Assembly: GCF_963682185.1 (NCBI RefSeq)
Contig: NZ_OY821667.1
Coordinates: forward strand, 558,001 to 622,000
Length of the DNA: 64,000 nucleotides
Origin: an uncultured Cohaesibacter sp.
Lineage (GTDB): Bacteria; Pseudomonadota; Alphaproteobacteria; Rhizobiales; Cohaesibacteraceae
Reading direction: 5' to 3'
How positions within the stretch are numbered: position 1 is the first letter of the stretch; each line of letters starts with the position of its first letter. Both the position numbers and the translations under genes were made by a program. The notes beneath the pieces are model-generated. The model had not been told where the DNA came from, did not search any database, and saw nothing but the letters and a program-made list of their open reading frames with translations. Below are positions 57,618 through 64,000 of this stretch, in pieces.

Positions 57618-58877
57618 ATGAACAAACCGCTTCATACGCTCCTTACCCGCATTTTCAAAACAGGACAGCTATCTGTCACATGGGCCACAGGCCAAACCAT
57701 ATCCTATGGCCAGAAGGACGCGCCCTCTGTGCGGGTGCGTGTCAATGACACCGAGGCTGAAAAGCTGCTGGCAAAAGATCCTGCCCTCACTCTGGGAGAG
57801 ATGTATATGCAAGGGCGCTTTGTCGTTGAAGAGGGAGACATATATGACTTTCTCTCCTTAGTGAGGAAAAACACCCCTGACAGCACCTTTTCCCCCCTGA
57901 TGCGCGCACGTCACCTGTGGCGTCTTTTGAAGGCGCAGGCAGCAACCCGCCTGCCGATCAACCAGAACCGCAAGAATGTCTCGCACCATTACGATTTGAC
58001 GCCAGCCCTGTTTGATCTGTTTCTCGATGACGACTGGCAATATTCCTGCGGTTATTTCGAAAGCGAAGAGAGTACTCTGGATGAGGCCCAACTGGCCAAG
58101 AAACGGCATCTGGCGGCAAAAATGCAGCTGGAAAAGGATCATCGCGTTCTTGAAATCGGCTCTGGTTGGGGCGGTCTTGCGCTCTATCTGGCCGAAACCA
58201 GTGGCGTCGACATAACCGGCATCACGCTATCGCACGAGCAACTGGCTGTTTCCAACCGACGCGCCGAGGAACGCAATCTGGCAGATCGCGTGCGCTTCGA
58301 GCTCAAGGACTATCGCCACCTGAAGACAAAACCGTTTGACCGCATCATATCGGTCGGCATGTTCGAGCATGTGGGCACAGGTCGCTATGACAATTTCTTT
58401 CGCAAATGCGCCCAGTTGCTTGATGACGACGGCGTCATGCTGCTCCATTCCATCGGCCGCCCCCAGGCTGGCCACAATGTGACCAATCCCTTCATTGCAA
58501 AATATATTTTCCCCGGCGGCTATATCCCCTCCCTGTCTGAGGTATTGCCTTCAATTGAAAAGGCCGGATTGCTCGTACGGGACATAGAAATTCTCAACAT
58601 GCATTATGCCTATACCTGCCGGGAATGGCGCAAGCGGTTCAATGCCCGCAAACAGGAAGCCATTGCCCTGTATGACGAGACATTCTACCGCATGTGGGAT
58701 TTTTATCTTGCAGGCTCTGAAATGGCCTTTGAATGGGACAACATGTTCATTTTCCAGATCCAGTTGGCCAAAAAGCAGGCCGCAAAGCCAAGCAAACGCG
58801 ACTATATGGTCAAAACCGAGGAGAGGCTGAAAAAGAAAGAGGAAAGCCTGCCACCGATGGAACGGCTCAAGCTCTAG
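57618..58877 (+). CDS. cfa: Cyclopropane-fatty-acyl-phospholipid synthase
   Basis: Adds a SAM-derived methylene bridge across double bonds of membrane phospholipid acyl chains, typically in stationary phase or acid stress. The N-terminal lipid-binding part has LTLGEMYMQGRFVVEEGDIYDFL. The SAM domain carries NVSHHYDLTPALFDLFLDDDW, the YSCGYFE segment, and VLEIGSGWGGLALYLAE. Length 419 from ATG 57618; TTG 57588 is a less likely start. It is monocistronic. Confidence 0.92.
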   Translation: MNKPLHTLLTRIFKTGQLSVTWATGQTISYGQKDAPSVRVRVNDTEAEKLLAKDPALTLGEMYMQGRFVVEEGDIYDFLSLVRKNTPDSTFSPLMRARHLWRLLKAQAATRLPINQNRKNVSHHYDLTPALFDLFLDDDWQYSCGYFESEESTLDEAQLAKKRHLAAKMQLEKDHRVLEIGSGWGGLALYLAETSGVDITGITLSHEQLAVSNRRAEERNLADRVRFELKDYRHLKTKPFDRIISVGMFEHVGTGRYDNFFRKCAQLLDDDGVMLLHSIGRPQAGHNVTNPFIAKYIFPGGYIPSLSEVLPSIEKAGLLVRDIEILNMHYAYTCREWRKRFNARKQEAIALYDETFYRMWDFYLAGSEMAFEWDNMFIFQIQLAKKQAAKPSKRDYMVKTEERLKKKEESLPPMERLKL

Positions 58878-59099
58878 CCCTGCAGTTGAGGGGCTCTGGC
58901 ACAACTCAAGACGACAACGCACAGCAAAGCAGATAAACAGGGGTCAAAATGAGGAGAATTCCGTCTAATTCTGGCCGAATTCTCTGCCTCTCTCTTTACC
59001 TTGGCTCCGCTTTCGGTCACTAATTAGGTCTAGCATTTAAGACCGCCTTTCTGAAATCTCCCAGAAAGCAAGCAAAAGCCCCGCCGGAAAGCTGCCCCA

Positions 59100-60041
59100 A
59101 TGTATGTGATCGTCGAAGCCATCATTCCAACATTTTTTCTTGTTGGCCTCGGTCTCTATATTCGCCGAAGCGGCCTTGTGCCCGAAGATCAATGGGGCGG
59201 TCTGGAGACGATCGCCTATTGGCTTTTCTTCCCGGCCCTCATCTTCAATTCGCTTTTCAAGGCTGATTTAAAGAATGTGCCGCTGGGCGACATGACCTTT
59301 GTGCTGGTCTCGGCCATTATACTCATGGCTGCGTTGATGCTGGCCCTCTACCCGGTTTTCCGCTCGCTCTTTTCCATCGACAATCCCTCCTATACTTCGG
59401 TCTATCAAGGGGTGTTGCGCTGGAATGGTTTCATGGCATTGGCAATCGTGCAAAAAGCCTTTGGCAATGATGCGATGGCGCTGGTGGCGGTTTCCATGGC
59501 CTCGATGATTCCCGTCATCAATATCATTATCGTTGGCATCATGGCCGTGTTTGGCGCGAACGGGCGCCCCAGCTTTGGCAATGTCCTGCTCAATATCATC
59601 AAGAACCCCTTCATTATCGCATCTCTGTTAGGCCTCGCGATCAATCTTTCCGGCATTCCAATCTGGGATCCGATCGCCTCGACTGTCGAGATTACCGGAC
59701 GCGCGGGCCTTGCCTGCGCGCTGCTTATGGTTGGGGCGGGCATCAAGCTCAAACATGCTTTGCCGCCCGTGCGGGATGTCTGGTTTGCCTGCATCTTGCG
59801 CCTTGTCGGCATGCCTGCCATGGCGATTGGCTTTGCCATGCTGTTTGGCCTCACGGGCCAGCCGTTGGAAGTCGTCATCATCAGCACAGCCGTTCCCACC
59901 GCCATGAACAGTTATGTGCTCGCCAAGAAGATGGGCGGCAATGCGCCCCTCATCGCAGCCATTGTAACCTGGCAAACACCCCTGTCAGCGCTGGCCATTC
60001 CCCTTTGGCTGGCTCTGGTGCGTTCATTGAACCTCAGCTGA
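59100..60041 (+). CDS. AEC-family transporter
   Basis: A 313-residue membrane protein of the auxin efflux carrier (AEC) family with about ten helices. The N-terminus IIPTFFLVGLGLYIRRSGLV, the central helix-breaking region and the C-terminal PTAMNSYVLAKKMGG are typical. Bacterial members export malate, malonate or other small acids; the substrate here is unknown. A perfect 7-bp hairpin with an AAAA loop follows at 60057. Confidence 0.88.
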   Translation: MYVIVEAIIPTFFLVGLGLYIRRSGLVPEDQWGGLETIAYWLFFPALIFNSLFKADLKNVPLGDMTFVLVSAIILMAALMLALYPVFRSLFSIDNPSYTSVYQGVLRWNGFMALAIVQKAFGNDAMALVAVSMASMIPVINIIIVGIMAVFGANGRPSFGNVLLNIIKNPFIIASLLGLAINLSGIPIWDPIASTVEITGRAGLACALLMVGAGIKLKHALPPVRDVWFACILRLVGMPAMAIGFAMLFGLTGQPLEVVIISTAVPTAMNSYVLAKKMGGNAPLIAAIVTWQTPLSALAIPLWLALVRSLNLS

Positions 60042-60056
60042 GGCAGCATTGGAAAA

Positions 60057-60074
60057 GATGACTAAAAAGTCATC
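60057..60074. other. Tetraloop hairpin between the AEC gene and pyrB
   Basis: GATGACT-AAAA-AGTCATC is a perfect 7-bp hairpin 15 bp past the AEC stop. No T-tract follows, so it is at best a weak terminator or an operator. Confidence 0.4.
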
Positions 60075-60102
60075 AAGATATATACAGAGTGCGAACACCC
60101 AC

Positions 60103-60131
60103 TTGCGGAGACTCTCTTTTCCACCTATAGC
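60103..60131 (+). promoter_or_regulatory. Predicted pyrB promoter
   Basis: TTGCGG (60103-60108) and TATAGC (60126-60131) are 17 bp apart and would start a transcript about 30 nt before the pyrB ATG. Confidence 0.4.
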
Positions 60132-60166
60132 TTTACTTCTAGCGAAAACCCAAAAACGCTAGGATA

Positions 60167-61120
60167 ATGATCGTGGCATTTGCGCACCACCATCTGCTCG
60201 GCATTGCCGGGCTGACCCCCCCAGAAATCACAGCTCTTCTCGACCTTGCAGAAGAAGCCGTCGATGTTTCCCGTCAGGTTGAAAAGAAAAAGGTTGCCCT
60301 CAAGGGTCGAACCCAGATCAACCTGTTTTTCGAGGCCTCCACCCGCACACAAAGTTCCTTCGAGCTTGCAGGCAAGCGCCTTGGCGCGGACGTGATGAAT
60401 ATGTCCGTAAAGAACTCATCCGTGTCGAAAGGTGAAACCCTGCTCGACACGGCCACCACCCTCAACGCCATGCATCCGGATATTCTGGTTGTTCGCCACA
60501 ATGCCGCTGGCGCACCGCAGTTGCTCGCCCGCAAGGTTGGCTGTTCGGTGATCAACGCAGGCGATGGCGCGCATGAACACCCCACGCAGGCCCTGCTCGA
60601 TGCGCTTACCATCCGGCGGCACAAGGGCACGCTGGAAGGACTGGTTGTCGCCATTTGCGGTGATATCATGCATTCCCGCGTCGCTCGCTCCAACATCCTG
60701 CTGCTGACGGCCATGGGCGCCGAAGTGCGCCTCGTGGCGCCCTCCACGCTGCTGCCAGACAGCGTAGAGGCGATGGGCGTCAAATGCTTCCGCGACATGC
60801 GCAAAGGGCTTGATGGCGCCGATGTGGTCATGATGCTACGGCTACAGCTTGAGCGCATGAACGGGGCCTTCGTTCCGTCCATTCGCGAATATTTCCACTT
60901 CTACGGCCTTGATGAAGAAAAACTCGGCTATGCCCGCGAAGATGCCATTGTCATGCATCCGGGGCCAATGAACCGGGGCATCGAGATCGACAGCTCGGTT
61001 GCCGATTCCGGTCGCTCGGTCATTCACGAGCAGGTGGAAATGGGCGTGGCTGTACGCATGGCCATCATTGAATTGCTGGCCAAGAACAGTCTCGACATTC
61101 AACCAGCGGAATTGGACTAA
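60167..61120 (+). CDS. pyrB: Aspartate carbamoyltransferase catalytic subunit
   Basis: Makes carbamoyl-aspartate from carbamoyl phosphate and aspartate in pyrimidine synthesis. [20 protein letters not shown] holds the carbamoyl-phosphate site, [14 protein letters not shown] the second motif and [11 protein letters not shown] the aspartate-binding region. Length 317. AGGATA precedes the ATG. It is followed 13 bp later by a degenerate pyrC, as in organisms where the two form one complex. Confidence 0.95.
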   Translation: MIVAFAHHHLLGIAGLTPPEITALLDLAEEAVDVSRQVEKKKVALKGRTQINLFFEASTRTQSSFELAGKRLGADVMNMSVKNSSVSKGETLLDTATTLNAMHPDILVVRHNAAGAPQLLARKVGCSVINAGDGAHEHPTQALLDALTIRRHKGTLEGLVVAICGDIMHSRVARSNILLLTAMGAEVRLVAPSTLLPDSVEAMGVKCFRDMRKGLDGADVVMMLRLQLERMNGAFVPSIREYFHFYGLDEEKLGYAREDAIVMHPGPMNRGIEIDSSVADSGRSVIHEQVEMGVAVRMAIIELLAKNSLDIQPAELD

Positions 61121-61133
61121 GAGGGAGATGATC

Positions 61134-62441
61134 ATGCCAGAAAGACAACAAGCAGCCTTCGCCCTCACCAATGTCAAATTGCTCGACCCTGCAACGGGGT
61201 TGGATGAGCCGGGCGCGATCCTGATCGAGGATGGTAAAGTAAAGGCCATCGGCGCCAATGTCGCCAGCCAGCTGCCATCCGACATTCTGCGTGTGGATGG
61301 TGCAGGTAAGATTGCAGCTCCCGGTCTCGTGGACATGCATGTCACCACAGGCGAACCGGGCGCAGAACATCGCGAAACCCTCAAGAGCGCCAGCCGTGCC
61401 GCAGCCGCTGGCGGGGTCACCACCATCGCCTGTATGCCGGACACGGACCCCGTGATCGATGACATCGCCCTTGTCGATTTCATCAAACGGCGCGCGCGTG
61501 ACACAGCCAAGGTACATGTCCACCCCTATGCTGCCATGACGCGCGGTCTGGGCGGCAAGGAAATGACCGAAATCGGCCTCATGCTCGAAGCTGGCGCCGT
61601 GGCTCTTTCCAATGGCCGCAAGGCCGTCACCAACGCCCAGATCATGCGCCGCGTGATGACCTATGCACGCGACTTCGATGCCCTCATCGTGCATCATCCC
61701 GAAGATCCGGATCTGGTCGGCAACGGCGTCATGAATCTTGGCGAAACATCAACCCGTCTTGGTCTTGCTGGTATTCCGGCAGAAGCGGAAACCATCATGG
61801 TCGCCCGCGACGTGCGCCTCGCCCAGCTCACAGGCTGCCGTTACCACGCCAGCCAGATTTCCTGCGCTGAAAGCCTCGACATCATCCGCCGGGCCAAGGA
61901 CAAGGGATATGACGTCACCTGCGGTGTCTCGATCAACCATCTCACGCTGAATGAGAATGATATCGGCCTGTACCGCACCTTCTACAAGATGTCGCCACCG
62001 CTCAGAAGCGAAGAAGAACGCCTCGCCATGATCGAAGGGGTTGCCGATGGCACCATCGATGTCATCGTCTCTGCCCATGATCCGCAGGACGTGGACACCA
62101 AACGCCATCCATTTGCCGAATGTGCGGATGGGGCAGTCGGACTGGAAACCATGTTGCCAGCCGCCATGCGCATGGTCCATAGCGGCCAACTCTCCATGAT
62201 GCAGGCCTTCAAAGCCCTTTCTACGACACCGGCCAAACTGCTCGGCCTTTCCGCTGGCAGCCTGAAACCGGGGTCTCCGGCAGACATCATCATCTTCGAT
62301 CCCGAGCAACCATGGGTCATGCATCGGGATATGCTGCAGTCGCGTTCCAAGAACACCGCCTTCCACAAGGCGCAGCTTTCGGGCAAAGTTCTGCAAACTT
62401 ACGTTGAAGGACAGCTGGTTCACCATTACGATCCTAGCTGA
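61134..62441 (+). CDS. Dihydroorotase homologue, probably inactive (PyrC'/PyrX)
   Basis: A 435-residue class I dihydroorotase-type protein. The metal-binding signature DxHxHxREPG reads DMHVTTGEPG (D67-G76), so the second zinc histidine and the substrate arginine are lost; the substrate motif MPNT reads MPDT, and the late TDHAPH motif reads SAHDPQ. These changes resemble the non-catalytic partner that holds PyrB together in Pseudomonas-type ATCase. An active dihydroorotase must then be encoded elsewhere. The frame opens far inside pyrB (60999); ATG 61134 behind GGGAG is the true start, with 61128 as an alternative. Confidence 0.88.
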   Translation: MPERQQAAFALTNVKLLDPATGLDEPGAILIEDGKVKAIGANVASQLPSDILRVDGAGKIAAPGLVDMHVTTGEPGAEHRETLKSASRAAAAGGVTTIACMPDTDPVIDDIALVDFIKRRARDTAKVHVHPYAAMTRGLGGKEMTEIGLMLEAGAVALSNGRKAVTNAQIMRRVMTYARDFDALIVHHPEDPDLVGNGVMNLGETSTRLGLAGIPAEAETIMVARDVRLAQLTGCRYHASQISCAESLDIIRRAKDKGYDVTCGVSINHLTLNENDIGLYRTFYKMSPPLRSEEERLAMIEGVADGTIDVIVSAHDPQDVDTKRHPFAECADGAVGLETMLPAAMRMVHSGQLSMMQAFKALSTTPAKLLGLSAGSLKPGSPADIIIFDPEQPWVMHRDMLQSRSKNTAFHKAQLSGKVLQTYVEGQLVHHYDPS

Positions 62442-62554
62442 ACAGTCTCGCAAGAGAATCGGTCGGGTGGTCAGGCAACATGTCTGGCCACCCGCGCCCA
62501 TAGACAGGCGCCTGCCCTTGATGGCTCCTGCATGAAGACAAGGGATCACAGCCC

Positions 62555-63247
62555 ATGATCGACCCTATCAGCTGGAGCCATACCCTGCCCCAACTCATTA
62601 TCGCCGTTCTCTTCGGCTATATCCTCGGTTCGACCCCTTTCGGCCTGTTGCTCACCAGGATGGCCGGCATGGGAGATGTGCGCAAAATCGGCTCGGGCAA
62701 TATTGGCGCAACCAATGTCTTGCGCACCGGCAACAAGAAGCTGGCAGCTCTTACCCTGCTTGGTGATCTGCTCAAGGGCACGCTGTCCGTTATCATTGCG
62801 CGGGAATGCGCCATTGTCTTCTCACCGGACCAAGTGCTCCTGATTTCCTGTCTGGCAGGTGCCGGAGCCTTTCTGGGCCATATCTTTCCCTTCTGGCTTA
62901 AATTTCGTGGCGGCAAAGGCGTTGCCACCTATCTGGGCGTGCTTCTGGCTCTTTCGCCTCCGGCTTTCCTCACATTTGGCTTCATCTGGCTATCATCTGC
63001 CTATTTCAGCCGCTATTCCTCTCTGTCCGCTCTCATTGCCAGTGCTTTGATGCCCTTTGTGCTTTTCGGTTTCGGCAGGCTGGGTCTGGCTGAACTGTTC
63101 GCCATTCTCACGGTCGTGCTCTGGATCAAGCACAAGGAGAATATCAAGCGCTTGCTGGATGGCACAGAAGGCAAGATCGGCGGCAAGAAGGAAGTGCCCT
63201 CAGATAGCACCATTGATGAAACCTCATCAGAAGGTTCAGACAAATGA
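62555..63247 (+). CDS. plsY: Acyl-phosphate:glycerol-3-phosphate acyltransferase PlsY
   Basis: Starts phospholipid synthesis by acylating glycerol 3-phosphate with acyl-phosphate. It is an inner-membrane protein of 230 residues with about five to seven helices. The three family motifs are visible: [31 protein letters not shown] and [17 protein letters not shown] polar tail of about 35 residues follows the last helix. Its TGA overlaps the ATG of dprA by four bases. Confidence 0.95.
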   Translation: MIDPISWSHTLPQLIIAVLFGYILGSTPFGLLLTRMAGMGDVRKIGSGNIGATNVLRTGNKKLAALTLLGDLLKGTLSVIIARECAIVFSPDQVLLISCLAGAGAFLGHIFPFWLKFRGGKGVATYLGVLLALSPPAFLTFGFIWLSSAYFSRYSSLSALIASALMPFVLFGFGRLGLAELFAILTVVLWIKHKENIKRLLDGTEGKIGGKKEVPSDSTIDETSSEGSDK

Positions 63248-64000
63248 CAAGTGATGTGCCATCCCCAAATTTAGAAGATACTCCGGTGATGGCACGCACA
63301 GCTGAAATGGCTCTCTCAGAACCTGGTAGCGACGGCTATATCAGCCATCATCCCTTTCGCCTCACAGACAGGCAGCGCTTCAACTGGTTGCGCCTCATTC
63401 GCTGCGAAAATGTTGGCCCGGCAACATTCCGCGATCTGATCAATCACTTCGGCAGCGCCGAGAAAGCCCTCGATGCGCTACCGGCTCTCTCACGCAAGGG
63501 CGGAGCAAGACGCACCTTTCACATGGCATCCGAAGCTGAAGTTGAGGCTGAATGGACAGCCCTTCATCAGGCCGGAGCCCGCCTTGTGGCAACCGGAGAG
63601 CCCGATTATCCGCAAGCCCTCAACCATATTCCTGCGCCTCCCCCTTTACTGACAGTCATGGGCGGACCAGAGCTGGCGAGCAAAACGGCAGTCGCGATCG
63701 TCGGCTCGCGCAATTGTTCCGCTAGCGGGGCAAAGCTTACAGAAATGATAGCCCGCGACCTGGGCCAGAATGGCGTCGTGGTCGTCTCCGGGTTGGCGCG
63801 TGGCGTTGATACACACGCTCATAAGGCCTCTCTGGCGCTCGGCACCATTGCCGTCGTCGCCGGAGGGCTCAATCAGCTTTATCCGAGACAGAATGTCGAC
63901 CTGGCCAAAAGCATCGCACAACAGGGCATGTTGATCTCGGAAACGCCTTGGAATGCTCCGGCCCGATCACAGGATTTCCCGCGCCGAAACCGTATCATCT
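63244..64000 (+). CDS. dprA: DNA-processing protein DprA, N-terminal part (cut by window edge)
   Basis: Loads RecA onto incoming single-stranded DNA during natural transformation. The first 252 codons are visible: an N-terminal extension of about 45 residues, a SAM-like region ([24 protein letters not shown]), then the Rossmann-fold core with [31 protein letters not shown] and [11 protein letters not shown]. The C-terminal DML1-type domain is outside the window. It starts in an ATGA overlap with plsY, suggesting coupled translation. Confidence 0.93.
   Translation, partial: MTSDVPSPNLEDTPVMARTAEMALSEPGSDGYISHHPFRLTDRQRFNWLRLIRCENVGPATFRDLINHFGSAEKALDALPALSRKGGARRTFHMASEAEVEAEWTALHQAGARLVATGEPDYPQALNHIPAPPPLLTVMGGPELASKTAVAIVGSRNCSASGAKLTEMIARDLGQNGVVVVSGLARGVDTHAHKASLALGTIAVVAGGLNQLYPRQNVDLAKSIAQQGMLISETPWNAPARSQDFPRRNRII

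Noticed and set aside
58954..58984. GAGAATTC/GAATTCTC inverted repeat after cfa
   Set aside because: Eight-bp arms with a 15-nt loop and no T-tract; too weak to call a terminator or operator.
61065..62549. Long minus-strand frames opposite pyrC'
   Set aside because: They mirror the codon pattern of the true gene and have no family features.
1..64000. Mobile elements, CRISPR arrays, tRNA or rRNA genes, phage genes
   Set aside because: I looked for transposases, integrases, regularly spaced repeats and tRNA T-loop signatures and saw none that hold up.

Overview
The window is a gene-dense stretch of ordinary chromosome from an alphaproteobacterium, most likely of the order Hyphomicrobiales (Rhizobiales). 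I base this on the gene content and arrangement: an Atm1-type exporter, a DUF2865 protein, a short GltX, class II DAHP synthase, gatC-gatA-chorismate mutase-gatB, pyrB followed by a degenerate pyrC, then plsY and dprA, and an opgG-opgH pair behind an EcfG-type promoter. The genus cannot be fixed by eye; a marine relative of Cohaesibacter or Stappia is only a guess. I see no insertion sequence, phage, CRISPR array, tRNA or rRNA. Both ends cut genes (an ABC exporter at the left, dprA at the right).

Layout. 1-3122 (minus): LysM cell-wall protein, then an arsR-Atm1 exporter operon with twin operators. 3392-8703: LOG-family hydrolase, two drug/metabolite transporters, cimA and cysS. 9363-12731 (plus): a SqrR/BigR-like thiol-switch repressor in front of pabB-pabA-pabC (folate). 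12745-16000: creA, a SulP transporter and a flavin reductase. 16076-23510: DUF2865 protein, nadE-gltX, class II DAHP synthase, der. 23666-26605: yfgM-bamB (with der forming the conserved yfgM-bamB-der cluster) and an NnrU-family protein. 26990-30753: a DksA-type zinc finger, two tandem L,D-transpeptidases, a divergent DUF2000/Lrp pair and an FkbM methyltransferase. 30981-34924 (minus): rsmB-marR-guaA with a possible 38-residue membrane peptide. 35330-42929: an OpgC-like acyltransferase, zntB, Tat-exported msrB, fasciclin, and opgG-opgH for periplasmic glucans. 43033-44535: guaB. 45047-47598: ubiT-ubiU-ubiV for O2-independent ubiquinone synthesis behind an FNR box. 47767-56355: small Sel1-like protein, Nu-class GST, second NnrU, gatC-gatA-aroQ-gatB, and a GAF-PAS-GGDEF-EAL protein. 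56775-64000 (plus): ruvX, cfa, an AEC transporter, pyrB-pyrC', plsY-dprA.

How they fit together. gltX and gatCAB are consistent with Gln-tRNA made by transamidation. aroG, the chorismate mutase and pabABC lie on the chorismate routes; guaA/guaB make GMP; pyrB and the inactive-looking pyrC' suggest a structural ATCase-pseudoDHOase complex. ubiTUV with an FNR site, together with NnrU-family proteins, points to a facultative lifestyle with anaerobic respiration. The opg genes, L,D-transpeptidases, LysM protein, BamB and periplasmic MsrB serve the envelope.

I found no clearly new multi-gene system. The best leads are an OpgH whose conserved N-terminal motif sits in a separate upstream reading frame, a sulfide-sensor-like repressor joined to folate genes, a cysteine cluster in the sensor part of the cyclic-di-GMP protein, and several precise regulatory sites (FNR, EcfG, twin ArsR-type operators, an 18-bp palindrome).
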